A stretch of 64,000 nt of DNA from Roseiterribacter gracilis (GTDB lineage Bacteria; Pseudomonadota; Alphaproteobacteria; BOG-932; Roseiterribacteraceae). The notes below the pieces were generated by a model that searched no databases, was not told the origin of the DNA, and saw only the letters and a list, made by a program, of their open reading frames with translations. The translations under genes were made by a program, and so were the position numbers. Positions 24,702-33,481 of this stretch are shown in pieces; positions within the stretch are counted from its first letter, which is position 1; every line of letters begins with the position of its first letter. The stretch is from assembly GCA_018332375.1 (NCBI GenBank), contig BOPV01000001.1, forward strand, positions 3,472,001 to 3,536,000. Direction: 5' to 3'.

Positions 24702-27338
24702 GTGAAAGTCCTCCGCAACACCGCTTTGTTGGTGATCGACATGCAGGTCGGGTTCGACGATCCCGCCTGGGGTCGCCGCAACAACCCGCAGGCCGAGGCC
24801 AATGTCGCGCGCCTGATCGCGGCGTGGCGTGCGGCGCAGGCGCCGGTGATCCACGTCCATCACGATTCGCCGCGCCCCACTGGCCGTTTGCGGCCGGGTA
24901 CGCCGGGCAACGTCGTGAAGCCCGAGGCGCAACCGCTGCCGAACGAGCCGGTCTATCGCAAGACCGTCAACAGCGCCTTCATCGGCACCAGCCTGGAAAA
25001 AGATCTGCGCGCGAAAGGCGTGCGCGCGGTCGCGCTGGTCGGCTTGACGACCAACCATTGTATTTCGACCACGGCGCGCATGGCCGGCAATCTCGGCTTT
25101 GAAACCATCGTGGTCGCCGACGCGACAGCAACGTTCGAGCGCGCCAATCTCGACGGGCACGTGCGCAGCGCGGAAGAAGTCCACAACGCCGCCCTCAGCG
25201 ACCTGAGCGACGAATTCGCGACCATCGTCGGCACCAACCTGCTGCTCGCAACCGCCGAAGATGCGTCGCACGCGCCGGTGCGCGCGCAATTCCTGGGCGC
25301 GGTCGCCGCGTGCGTGCTGGCGCTGCTGCCAACCACGTCACGCGCGCAATTCGTCGACAGCGCCTTTGCAGCACCCGTGGTGAAACTCGACCCCACGCTC
25401 GCGGTCGATCCGTCGGTCAAACCCGGCGATGATTTCTACGGCTACGCCAACAATGCGTGGATGCGCGCAACCAAGCTGCCCGACGGTGCAGCCAAGATCG
25501 ACACCACGTCCCTGCTGCGCGCCGAGTCGGCGCGGCGCGCGCAAAGCCTGGTCGAAGAAATCGTCGCCGCGACCAACGATCCCGATCGTCCCGCCAGCGC
25601 CGCGACGGCGCGCAAGCTCGCCGACTATTACGCCACCCGGCTCGACACCGACGCGATCGAGGCGGCTGGCTTTGCGCCGATCGCGAACGACCTGGCCGCG
25701 ATTGCCGCCATCAACGATCGCACCGCGCTTGCAACCTGGCTTGGCCGTACGACGCGGCTCGACGATGGCGGCAACGTGCAGACCGAAAGCCTGTGGGGCG
25801 TGTGGATCCATCAAGGCTTCCACCAGCCCAATCGCTACGCCGTGCATTTGGTGCAGGGTGGGTTGGGCCTGCCCGATCGCGACTTCTATCTCGACGCCGG
25901 CAAAGCCGCGCGCCGCGAACAGTATCGCACCTATGTCGCGAACGTGCTGCGCGCGGCGGGCTTCGATCAGGCCGACCTACGCGCCGTGCGCGTGCTCGAT
26001 CTCGAAACCGCGATTGCGGGCACGCATGCGTCGCGCGCCGACACGGATGACGTGGTCAAGACCGACAACAACTGGCAGATGGCCGACTTCACGACCAACG
26101 CGCCGGGTGTCGACTGGGGCGCCTATTTCACCGCCGCCGGCATCCATCGCGACACCGCCTTCGTCGTGTGGCAGCCGCAGGCTGTGATCGGCAGCGCCAA
26201 GCTGGTTGCGACGCAGCCGCTCGATGCGTGGAAAGACTATCTCGCCTTCCATCTCGTTGCGCATGCGGCCGACGTGTTGCCGAAAGCAGTCGGCGACGCG
26301 CGCCGCGCCTTCGACGGCACGCCGGCACCCGATCGCAAACAGCAAGCGCTGGCTGCGACGCAGGCGGTGTTTGCCGATGCGATCGGTTGCATGTATGTGC
26401 GCCGCTATTTCCCGCCGCAGGCCAAAGAAGCCGCGACGCAGATGGCGAACAATCTGCGCAGCGTCTTCCGCACGCATCTGCCGCACGTCAAATGGATGTC
26501 GCCCGCGACCAGGGACATCGCGCTGGCCAAGCTCGACTCGCTGCAGCTCGGCCTGGGTTTCCCCGAGACCTGGACCGACTATACCGGCCTTGCGATCACG
26601 CGCGGCGACGCGTTTGGCAACCAGCAGCGCGCCGACGCCTTTGCGTACAAGCGCGAACTGGCGAAGCTGAACGGTCCAGTCGATCTCAACGAATGGCCAA
26701 ACAGTCTGCATCCGCAGAATGCCGGTGCGGTGCTGCAGATCAGCCCCAACACGATGCAGTTCGGCGCCGGCATTCTGCAGCCGCCCTTCTTCGATCCAAC
26801 CGGCGACGCCGCGTCGAATTACGGTTCGGCGGGTGCGGGCATGGCGCACGAGATCAGCCACACGTTCGACGAAGTCACCAACCAGTACGACGCGCAGGGG
26901 CGGTTGGGTCTGTGGTGGACCAAAGACGACGCTGCACGCTTCGCCGCGATGAACGCACCGCTGGCCGCGCAACTCGACAGCGCGTGCCCGTCACCGGGCC
27001 TGTGCACCAAAGGCAAACAAGTCGTCGCCGAAAGCAGCGCCGATCTGGTCGGCCTGGCCGTCGCGTACGAGGCTTATCACCTGTCGCTGCGCGGCAAGCC
27101 GGACGTGACGAAGAACGGGCTGACCGGCGACCAACGTTTCTTCATCGCCTTCGCGCAGCGCTGGCGCCGGATCCAGACGGATGCGTCGCTGAAAGCGCAA
27201 ATCGAAACCGACACGCACGCACCGCCGGACGCGCGCGCAAATCTGGTGCGGAATTTCGAGCCGTGGGTGAAGGCGTTCGGGGTGAAGCCGGGGGATCGGC
27301 TGTGGGTGGAGCCGGAGAAGCGGTGGCGGGGGTGGTGA
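24702..27338 (+). CDS. Fusion of isochorismatase-like hydrolase and M13 (neprilysin-like) metallopeptidase
   Basis: 878 residues in one uninterrupted frame. Residues 1-188 are a cysteine hydrolase: D13 in LLVIDMQVGFDD, a Lys near 87 and nucleophile C120 in TTNHCISTTARMAG. Residues 193-216 (VRAQFLGAVAACVLALLPTT then SRAQ) look like a signal peptide, and residues about 230-878 form an M13 peptidase with zinc motif HEISH at 716-720 and third ligand E777 in ESSAD. The usual NAYY substrate-binding segment before ILQPPFF is altered (VLQISPNTMQFGAG). M13 enzymes are exported whereas isochorismatases are cytosolic, so the join is topologically odd. A GTG at 25278 could start a separate exported peptidase. 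Confidence 0.85.
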   Translation: MKVLRNTALLVIDMQVGFDDPAWGRRNNPQAEANVARLIAAWRAAQAPVIHVHHDSPRPTGRLRPGTPGNVVKPEAQPLPNEPVYRKTVNSAFIGTSLEKDLRAKGVRAVALVGLTTNHCISTTARMAGNLGFETIVVADATATFERANLDGHVRSAEEVHNAALSDLSDEFATIVGTNLLLATAEDASHAPVRAQFLGAVAACVLALLPTTSRAQFVDSAFAAPVVKLDPTLAVDPSVKPGDDFYGYANNAWMRATKLPDGAAKIDTTSLLRAESARRAQSLVEEIVAATNDPDRPASAATARKLADYYATRLDTDAIEAAGFAPIANDLAAIAAINDRTALATWLGRTTRLDDGGNVQTESLWGVWIHQGFHQPNRYAVHLVQGGLGLPDRDFYLDAGKAARREQYRTYVANVLRAAGFDQADLRAVRVLDLETAIAGTHASRADTDDVVKTDNNWQMADFTTNAPGVDWGAYFTAAGIHRDTAFVVWQPQAVIGSAKLVATQPLDAWKDYLAFHLVAHAADVLPKAVGDARRAFDGTPAPDRKQQALAATQAVFADAIGCMYVRRYFPPQAKEAATQMANNLRSVFRTHLPHVKWMSPATRDIALAKLDSLQLGLGFPETWTDYTGLAITRGDAFGNQQRADAFAYKRELAKLNGPVDLNEWPNSLHPQNAGAVLQISPNTMQFGAGILQPPFFDPTGDAASNYGSAGAGMAHEISHTFDEVTNQYDAQGRLGLWWTKDDAARFAAMNAPLAAQLDSACPSPGLCTKGKQVVAESSADLVGLAVAYEAYHLSLRGKPDVTKNGLTGDQRFFIAFAQRWRRIQTDASLKAQIETDTHAPPDARANLVRNFEPWVKAFGVKPGDRLWVEPEKRWRGW

Positions 27339-27385
27339 GGGGCGTCGCGGCTGCTGTTGCGACAACCAGAAACGCTTATCCTGAA

Positions 27386-29158
27386 CTATTGCCGCTGCGC
27401 GTCGTCTGGCGGTAGTCGGCGACCAAGCAGACGTCCCGAATCCCCGTCGTCGGTAAGGCGTAGCCGAACAGTCGGTTCAAGTTTCCAGTTGTTCAAATGA
27501 CCATGCGGAAGCGCGCCGACATTTAAACAACAGATATACTGAAATCCTTCAACCGCCGCAGTCATCGCTGCCAGGCGAAGAGCAAGCCCATATTGGCGAG
27601 GATCAACGTCGGCAAACAGACTGCTGTCATGCGCCAATGTTAAAAATTTCGCGCCACGGCGGGCCCTCAGCGTGGCCGTGAGAAGATCAAAGCAAAAGAC
27701 TACCATCTGATCGACGCCGTCACTCCCTTGTCGATCAATAGAAAAGTTGAATCGGTAACCTCGGTTGTGCACATCGACGCCAAGCCTGCCGGGTACGCCG
27801 TATAAATACTTCGTGTACTCAGCAAATAGAGAAATTGCCTCATCAGCTACTTGTTGGCGCTCGTCTAGATCGCGTTTGAGCAGCAAGCGACCGCGGCTAA
27901 TCTGCGACGTAAGCTCATCCTTGCGGCGATCGAAGCGCTTACGCTCCTCGATCCGAGCCCGCAGCGCCTCCAGTTTAGGTGAGAGTTCAGTTGCACTTCG
28001 CTGAAGTTCCACCAACGTCTCTATCGCGCCGCTAGACGCGAGAACGCGAAGAAGAGTGGACTTCTCATTCGAAGCTTTATCAATTTCAAGGGTGCGCCTG
28101 GCGATAGACTGTTTTAGGCGCTTAATTTCCCCGGCTACGAAGTCCGACCTGTTTCGATAGATCTGCTTATGAAAAGCCGTGACCTCTTCGAGGCTCTTAA
28201 GAAGCTCTAGTTTAAAAACAGCTCCCGCGCTTTGGAGAATGTCGAGCGGCTGGGCGGCGTCCTCTTGTGGTTCTTCTTCCGCGCTTTCCTCGTAATACTC
28301 GAGCAGCTTTCGATCAGAGTGATTCTCGTTGATAAGTCGATGAAGATGACGATCGTGCACGCCGAGTCGTCGCTCTAGATCGTGGTAGTCGTCACGTAGA
28401 TTGAAGCTATCGATCGCGCGGTGATGTTCGGTGAGCGCAGCTTCGAGGACCACCCGTTCCGCTTCCAGATCGCCAATCGAACTCTCTTTGTCGCCTTCGG
28501 ATGCTTCTTCGAGAAGTTTCAGGCCCTGATCGACTTTCGTTCGCGCATCAATATCCGACTGCAGCTTCCGCTGGGCGCTGAAATTCAGTCCCAATAGAAA
28601 CGCTAACGATAGGCGGCTTGTGTCGGCAGGTTGCTGCTTGAATGCGATCTGCGGATCTGCATACGCAGCTTTTCCTACTCGAATGAAATAGTGGGAAAGC
28701 TCTCTAAAGGTGGGAGAGAACGCGTTCGCGCGGCCGGAGATCTTCGCATCGGGAATGAAGATCTCGGAGAGCGCACAACGCCATTCATCGACGTCAATTG
28801 TGCAGAATCCGCCTCCTTCGTCTTCGCGCTCAACCACGTGCTCTGGGACCAACGACGTGGGAAGTCGAACGCGTTTGGAATTCCTCGTGTTGCGACTAAC
28901 TGAATGCGCGGCGCCGTTGATAACGATGTCGATGCCGAAGGTAACACCAACCAGCGCCGAGTGCTTCAGAACTCTATCTTTTGCGAGATCAGAGCCGAGG
29001 CAGAAGTGAATGATGCGGAGTAGTGTCGTCTTGCCGAGGCCATTCGTACTCTCTGTTTCGTCGGAGTCGCTTCCGCGATCCGCGAGTACAACATTCATCC
29101 CCGGGGCAAACGTAGCGGGTCGAAAACCCGGTAGATCCGACCAAACTCTAGAGATCAC
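27386..29158 (-). CDS. DUF2326-family ATPase, ABC component of an ABC-3C system
   Basis: 590 residues of SMC/RecN-like architecture. The P-loop is NGLGKTTLL with K43, followed by RIIHFCLG as in DUF2326 proteins. A long coiled-coil centre spans about residues 205-420. The C-terminal ATPase half carries FLTLAHDSSLFADVDPRQYG at about 505-524, the family's conserved HDS/D-loop. DUF2326 ATPases are the ABC subunits of the three-component conflict systems described by Aravind and colleagues. The start overlaps the middle-component stop by 4 bp. Base composition is clearly lower in GC than the neighbours, indicating acquisition by transfer. Confidence 0.85.
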   Translation of the reverse strand: MISRVWSDLPGFRPATFAPGMNVVLADRGSDSDETESTNGLGKTTLLRIIHFCLGSDLAKDRVLKHSALVGVTFGIDIVINGAAHSVSRNTRNSKRVRLPTSLVPEHVVEREDEGGGFCTIDVDEWRCALSEIFIPDAKISGRANAFSPTFRELSHYFIRVGKAAYADPQIAFKQQPADTSRLSLAFLLGLNFSAQRKLQSDIDARTKVDQGLKLLEEASEGDKESSIGDLEAERVVLEAALTEHHRAIDSFNLRDDYHDLERRLGVHDRHLHRLINENHSDRKLLEYYEESAEEEPQEDAAQPLDILQSAGAVFKLELLKSLEEVTAFHKQIYRNRSDFVAGEIKRLKQSIARRTLEIDKASNEKSTLLRVLASSGAIETLVELQRSATELSPKLEALRARIEERKRFDRRKDELTSQISRGRLLLKRDLDERQQVADEAISLFAEYTKYLYGVPGRLGVDVHNRGYRFNFSIDRQGSDGVDQMVVFCFDLLTATLRARRGAKFLTLAHDSSLFADVDPRQYGLALRLAAMTAAVEGFQYICCLNVGALPHGHLNNWKLEPTVRLRLTDDGDSGRLLGRRLPPDDAQRQ

Positions 29159-29403
29159 GACTCGGCGCTCGGTTTGTGCGCTTTGCGAAACACGCCGCGA
29201 TCCATCGTGATTATGCCGCCAGCGAAGAGCAACGTTAACGCAGTGGCGAAGCGATCAAATGTTCGAATCCGCTCGTCGTTGCGCACGCGATCCCAGAGCG
29301 AGACGACGGTATCGGCTGGTTCAAGCATAGTAAGCAAGAGTGCGGACAGCCCAAGAATTGAATAGCCAATCGGCACATACTTGGTGGGCAGAACGGTCAT
29401 CAC
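29155..29403 (-). CDS. ABC-3C system middle component
   Basis: 82 residues: LPTKYVPIGYSILGLSALLLTML, then TVVSLWDRVRNDERIRTFDRFATALTLLFAGGIITMDRGVFRK. The LPTKY start, the LW-x-x-V-R-x-x-x-x-I-x-TF-x-RF core and the A-G-x-I ending match the small helical middle components that join the ABC ATPase to its effector. It overlaps the ATPase start by 4 bp and the effector stop by 1 bp, which fixes all three as one translationally coupled operon. Confidence 0.82.
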   Translation of the reverse strand: MMTVLPTKYVPIGYSILGLSALLLTMLEPADTVVSLWDRVRNDERIRTFDRFATALTLLFAGGIITMDRGVFRKAHKPSAES

Positions 29404-30197
29404 TACTTCTCAAAAACGTCACAGAGAATGAAAAGGTGAGACAGGATGCAAAGGCCGCTCGCTTGTCGCCCGTGATCGTCGCTGCCCCCGCAGGCCCACT
29501 GGAGGAGGTCGATAAAGAGCTCGTCTCCAAGCGCGCCCGCATCACGCGCCTTCTTATATCGATCTGTGAAGCCGGCCCTCAACCTATCAGGAAAATTCGG
29601 GTCGAGTTGCGCCATGCGAATGAACAGCGCAGCAACCTCATGCGACTTCGCCGCTCCCATAGTGAGCATCAGTGCAGACGTCGGTCCGAGTGCATTCTTC
29701 TCAATCTTGTCAGTGGGCGGAATGTTTGCGAGTCCCCCGCTTGGGACGTCTACCTTCGTTCCCATCAGCGCTTTCGCGGCCACCTCCAATTCGGCAAAAC
29801 CGATGCTCGCAATGCTTATGGATAGAGCATCTCCAAATTTGCGCTCGTGACGCACCTTCCAGCTTAGAAGCGTTTCGGCCGGATAAGTCCCGTGCTGGCC
29901 ATCCACGATTGTGTGATGTGTCGGGCACAGAATTATCAAGTTAGATGCGTGGTTGAGTTCTGCTTCTGTCAGTCCGGCTTTTCCACGCGGCCCGTCCTCG
30001 CTAATCGCGTAGATATGCGCGATCTCACCGACAACGAGTTGCTCAGAGCCTTCTGTTGCGTCCGCGACGAGACATTGCTCGCATTCGGGGTGAGCACATC
30101 GGTTTCCAGATAGTCCCCATAGGACCTTCAGCGTCCGCTGCGAGTATCCGCGCTTCGACGGCTTCGCTTTCTCGTCTTTGTCCGACAAACTGTCCAT
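29403..30197 (-). CDS. HNH-nuclease effector of the ABC-3C system
   Basis: 264 residues. The N-terminal HNH endonuclease domain has zinc cysteines C34 and C39 (NRCAHPEC), H61 in VGEIAHIYA, a GPRGKAGL loop, N86 in NHASNLIILCPTHHTIVDG with C91 and H94/H95, and H117 in SWKVRHE. The C-terminal 130 residues are helical and would be the domain that docks to the middle component. A GGGGAG ribosome site precedes the ATG. The predicted role is DNA cleavage triggered by the ATPase sensor during phage or plasmid invasion; this is inferred from the family. Confidence 0.83.
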   Translation of the reverse strand: MDSLSDKDEKAKPSKRGYSQRTLKVLWGLSGNRCAHPECEQCLVADATEGSEQLVVGEIAHIYAISEDGPRGKAGLTEAELNHASNLIILCPTHHTIVDGQHGTYPAETLLSWKVRHERKFGDALSISIASIGFAELEVAAKALMGTKVDVPSGGLANIPPTDKIEKNALGPTSALMLTMGAAKSHEVAALFIRMAQLDPNFPDRLRAGFTDRYKKARDAGALGDELFIDLLQWACGGSDDHGRQASGLCILSHLFILCDVFEK

Positions 30198-30245
30198 CGA
30201 ATCTCCCCGGCGACTTTGCCGAAGGGGCCGGATCGCGTCACTAAT

Positions 30246-30431
30246 CTATTTTTTCGAGCCGCCGGGAGGCGTGCTTGGCCGCCTCTGGGCTTTTTTCACG
30301 TACAGTTCGATCGCTGTCTCAACCGCCTGCGTATGCGTGTGCCCCAGCGCGTCGCGCGCTTGGACAAACTCTTCATTGAGTTCGATCGGGATCTTCACGG
30401 ACTCGAGTCGGTGCTTTTTCGGAGGTGCCAT
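30246..30431 (-). CDS. Putative ribbon-helix-helix regulator upstream of the ABC-3C operon
   Basis: 61 residues: RLESVKIPIELNEEFVQARDAL, then HTHTQAVETAIELYVKKA. A beta strand (VKIPIEL) followed by two helices is the pattern of MetJ/Arc/CopG-type ribbon-helix-helix proteins, and the tail is short and basic. It is on the same strand as the HNH effector, 48 bp upstream, so it could be the first gene of the operon. The ATG directly follows one of two perfect CGTGATCACG palindromes. No ribosome site is obvious, so leaderless or weak translation is possible. Confidence 0.6.
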   Translation of the reverse strand: MAPPKKHRLESVKIPIELNEEFVQARDALGHTHTQAVETAIELYVKKAQRRPSTPPGGSKK

Positions 30432-30432
30432 T

Positions 30433-30474
30433 CGTGATCACGAAATAGTTGTTGACGAACAATGCGTGATCACG
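30433..30474. promoter_or_regulatory. Twin palindromic operator candidate
   Basis: CGTGATCACG occurs at 30433-30442 and again at 30465-30474, 32 bp apart, or about three helical turns. Both copies sit in the region just before the putative RHH gene, the first only 1 bp from its start codon. The identity, the spacing on one DNA face and the location fit an autoregulatory site. Confidence 0.6.
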
Positions 30475-30632
30475 AATTGTTCTCGTGCCGAGAAGGCGGC
30501 CGAACGAGGTGCTGACACACCAGCGTCCGGCCTGACCAAGAAACCAAGGAGTACTTGGATCATGGCTGATTCCGAGACTAGCCGAACTGTGCGTCATTCG
30601 CCCCATACCCTTCACCGGGATGGAGGGGCGGT

Positions 30633-31031
30633 ATGAGCGACCCTATGCAAGACCCCGCCGTCCTCAAGAGTCTGCAATGGCAGCGCCATTGCGACCGGTT
30701 GGAAGAGGCGGTGCGGCTGACATCGGCGCGGGAGCGCGCCTTGCACAACGCGACCGACGGAGGCCGAGACGAGGCGCAACGCCTGTTCGTCGCCGCGGCC
30801 AAGGTGCGTGATGACTTCATCGACGATCTGGAGGCGCAGGCGAGCGCGCTGGTGCACGTGCCGGCGCAAAGCTTCGAAGGCGCCGCGGCGAAACTCGCCG
30901 TCGTGATCCGTGCCGAGGAACCGTCACCGACCGACCCGACGCCGCCCTTTCCGGCGCTGCGGTCGGTCAAGGCGGATCTCGACCGGTTGATCGCGGCGAT
31001 GAAGGGGAACGCTGCGAACGACGATGGCTGA
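30633..31031 (+). CDS. Hypothetical helical protein
   Basis: 132 residues, mostly predicted helix with high Ala/Arg/Asp content (QWQRHCDRLEEAVRLTSARERAL; AAKVRDDFIDDLEAQASALV). A Pro-rich PSPTDPTPPFP segment near residue 100 precedes a last helix. No family is recognised. A GGATGGAGGGG ribosome site precedes the ATG. It is transcribed away from the RHH gene and ends at a good terminator, so it is probably a single-gene unit with GC content like the core genome. Confidence 0.65.
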   Translation: MSDPMQDPAVLKSLQWQRHCDRLEEAVRLTSARERALHNATDGGRDEAQRLFVAAAKVRDDFIDDLEAQASALVHVPAQSFEGAAAKLAVVIRAEEPSPTDPTPPFPALRSVKADLDRLIAAMKGNAANDDG

Positions 31032-31038
31032 CGAAGCG

Positions 31039-31070
31039 ACGGCGCAGCGAGGGGCTGCGCCGTTTGCTTT
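31039..31070 (+). terminator. Terminator after the hypothetical gene
   Basis: ACGGCGCAGC pairs perfectly with GCTGCGCCGT around a 5-nt loop and is followed by TTGCTTT. It lies 8 bp after the stop codon at 31031. Confidence 0.75.
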
Positions 31071-31174
31071 CAACGGACAGTCCCCTGCGCACCTGTTGGG
31101 CAACCTTTGCGCGCCGCGCGCATTGCTGTCCCCAACGCTTGTCCCGCCAACCGCCGTCGAATTATTGAGGTCGC

Positions 31175-33382
31175 GTGCCGCACGACGCTCGGACGACTGA
31201 CAATCCCGATATGGCGCGCCGGATTGCCAGCTTTGACTGGTCGGCGACGCTGGGCCCGATCGAGACCTGGCCGGTCAGCCTGCGCACCACGGTCGACCTC
31301 GCCATCCTGTCGCCCGTGCCGATGGTGATCCTGTGGGGCGCCGACGGGATCATGATTTACAACGACGCCTATTCCGTCTTTGCCGGCGGACGGCATCCGC
31401 GCCTGCTCGGATCGAAAGTGCTCGAAGGCTGGCCCGAAGCAGCCGACCTCAATCGCGAAGTGCTGCGCGTCTGCCTCGGCGGCGGCACGCTGGAATATAA
31501 AGATCTCGAACTGTCGCTGAACCGGCGCGGTACGTTCGAACCACTGTGGGTCGATTTGTATTACTCGCCGGTGCTTGCCGAAGACGGCAAGCCGGCCGGC
31601 GTGATCGCGATTGTGGTCGAAACCACCGACCGCGTGCGCGACGCCGAAGCGCTGCGCCAAAGCGAAACGCGGCTGCGCTTTTTGGATGCGCTGGGCAACG
31701 CAGCTTCCGTCTCGCGCGATGCCGACGCGATCCTGGCGATCACCACCCGCATGGTCGGCGAACATATGGGCGCGTCGGTCTGCGCCTATGCCGATATGGA
31801 CGAAGATCAGGACGGGTTCTCGATCCGCGGCGATTGGGCGGCGCCAGGCTCGACCAGCATCGTCGGCCATTACAGCCTGGCCGATTTCGGTGCGCTGGCG
31901 GTGAAGAACCTTTCGGCGGGCGAGCCGCTGGTGGTGAACGACAATCTGCGCGAACTGCCGGCGCACGAAGCGGCGACGTTTCAGTCGATCGGTATCTCGG
32001 CCACGATCTGCATGCCGCTGGTGAAAGAAGGGCGGCTGACTGCGTTGATGGCGGTGCATCACAAACAGCCGCATGTCTGGACCGAGCAAGAAATTTCGCT
32101 GATGCGCGAAGTGACCGAACGGTCGTGGGCCCATGTCGAGCGCGTCGGTGCCGAAGCGGCGCTGCAGGAACTCAACGTCAATCTGGAAAAGCGCGTCGCC
32201 GACCGCACGCGCGAATTGGCGCGCACCCAGGACGCGTTGCGCCAGGCGCAGAAGATGGAAGCGGTCGGGCAACTGACCGGCGGCATCGCGCACGATTTCA
32301 ACAATCTTCTGACCGGTATCAGCGGCAGTCTGGAAATGCTCCAGCGGCGCTTGAACGACGGCAAGCTGGCGGGTGTCGAACGCTATATCGATGCAGCGCA
32401 AAGCTCGTCGCGGCGCGCGACCGCGCTGACGCAACGGCTGTTGGCGTTTTCGCGGCGGCAGACCTTGGCGCCCAAGGCGATCGACGTGAATCGTCTGGTC
32501 GCCGGCATGGAAGAGCTGATCCGGCGCAGCGTCGGGCCTGACGTTGCGGTCGAAGTGGTCGGCGCCGGCGGTCTGTGGACGACCTTGATCGATCCGTCGC
32601 AGCTGGAAAGCGCGTTGCTCAATCTGTGCATCAATGCGCGCGATGCGATGGCGCCCGACGGCGGGCGGTTGACGATCGAGACGGCGAACAAGTGGCTCGA
32701 CGAACATTCGGCGCGCGAACGCGACCTGCCGCCGGGCCAGTATGTATCGCTGTGCGTGACCGACACCGGCACCGGCATGACCGACGACGTCAAAGATCGC
32801 GCCTTCGATCCGTTCTTCACCACCAAGCCGTTGGGCCAGGGCACCGGTCTTGGCCTGTCGATGATTTACGGCTTTGTGCGCCAGTCCGGCGGACAGGTGC
32901 GGATCTATTCCGAAGTCGGCAAGGGCACGACGATGTGTCTCTACCTGCCGCGGCATCAGGGACCGGCCGAAGGCGACGGCACGGCGGAATCGAATGCGAT
33001 CGATCCCGGCCACGGCGAGACGGTGCTGGTGATCGACGACGAAGAGATCGTGCGCATGCTGGCGACCGACGTGCTGCGCGAAAGCGGCTACAACGTGCTG
33101 GAAGCGGCCGACGGTCCGTCCGGGATGAAGATCCTGCAATCGGATGCGCGCATCGATTTGCTGGTCACCGACGTGGGTCTGCCCGGCGGCATGAATGGAC
33201 GCCAGGTCGCCGACGCGGCGCGCGTGCTGCGCCCCACGCTGAAAGTCCTGTTCATCACCGGCTATGCCGAGAATGCCGTGGTCGGGAACGGCCATCTGGC
33301 GCCGGGCATGGAAGTGATCACCAAACCCTTCAATGTTGCGGCGCTCAGCACGCGCGTGCGGGACATGATCGACCGGACCTAG
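31175..33382 (+). CDS. Hybrid sensor histidine kinase (PAS-GAF-HisKA-HATPase-REC)
   Basis: 735 residues without membrane helices, so cytoplasmic. A PAS domain (about 40-155) and a GAF domain (about 165-330) precede a coiled linker, then HisKA with phospho-acceptor H373 in GGIAHDFNNLL, an ATPase domain with NARDAM (N box), DTGTGM (G1) and GTGLGLSM (G2), and a C-terminal receiver domain with phospho-acceptor D666 in LLVTDVGLPGG. No dedicated response regulator lies beside it, so output may go through phosphotransfer to a distant partner. Confidence 0.93.
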   Translation: MPHDARTTDNPDMARRIASFDWSATLGPIETWPVSLRTTVDLAILSPVPMVILWGADGIMIYNDAYSVFAGGRHPRLLGSKVLEGWPEAADLNREVLRVCLGGGTLEYKDLELSLNRRGTFEPLWVDLYYSPVLAEDGKPAGVIAIVVETTDRVRDAEALRQSETRLRFLDALGNAASVSRDADAILAITTRMVGEHMGASVCAYADMDEDQDGFSIRGDWAAPGSTSIVGHYSLADFGALAVKNLSAGEPLVVNDNLRELPAHEAATFQSIGISATICMPLVKEGRLTALMAVHHKQPHVWTEQEISLMREVTERSWAHVERVGAEAALQELNVNLEKRVADRTRELARTQDALRQAQKMEAVGQLTGGIAHDFNNLLTGISGSLEMLQRRLNDGKLAGVERYIDAAQSSSRRATALTQRLLAFSRRQTLAPKAIDVNRLVAGMEELIRRSVGPDVAVEVVGAGGLWTTLIDPSQLESALLNLCINARDAMAPDGGRLTIETANKWLDEHSARERDLPPGQYVSLCVTDTGTGMTDDVKDRAFDPFFTTKPLGQGTGLGLSMIYGFVRQSGGQVRIYSEVGKGTTMCLYLPRHQGPAEGDGTAESNAIDPGHGETVLVIDDEEIVRMLATDVLRESGYNVLEAADGPSGMKILQSDARIDLLVTDVGLPGGMNGRQVADAARVLRPTLKVLFITGYAENAVVGNGHLAPGMEVITKPFNVAALSTRVRDMIDRT

Positions 33383-33481
33383 GCGCGCGCGGCACGCCAG
33401 TTCGGCCGGGGTGACGCCTTAGGGCTTGCCTCGCCGCGTACCATCGCGCATGCGGTTCGGCCTGGATCGAAAGGGCGCGCC

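Noticed and set aside
31070..33295. Minus-strand open frame of 741 codons opposite the hybrid histidine kinase
   Set aside because: Antisense to an intact kinase with complete motifs; its composition (many Arg, His, Gln) is that of a shadow frame.
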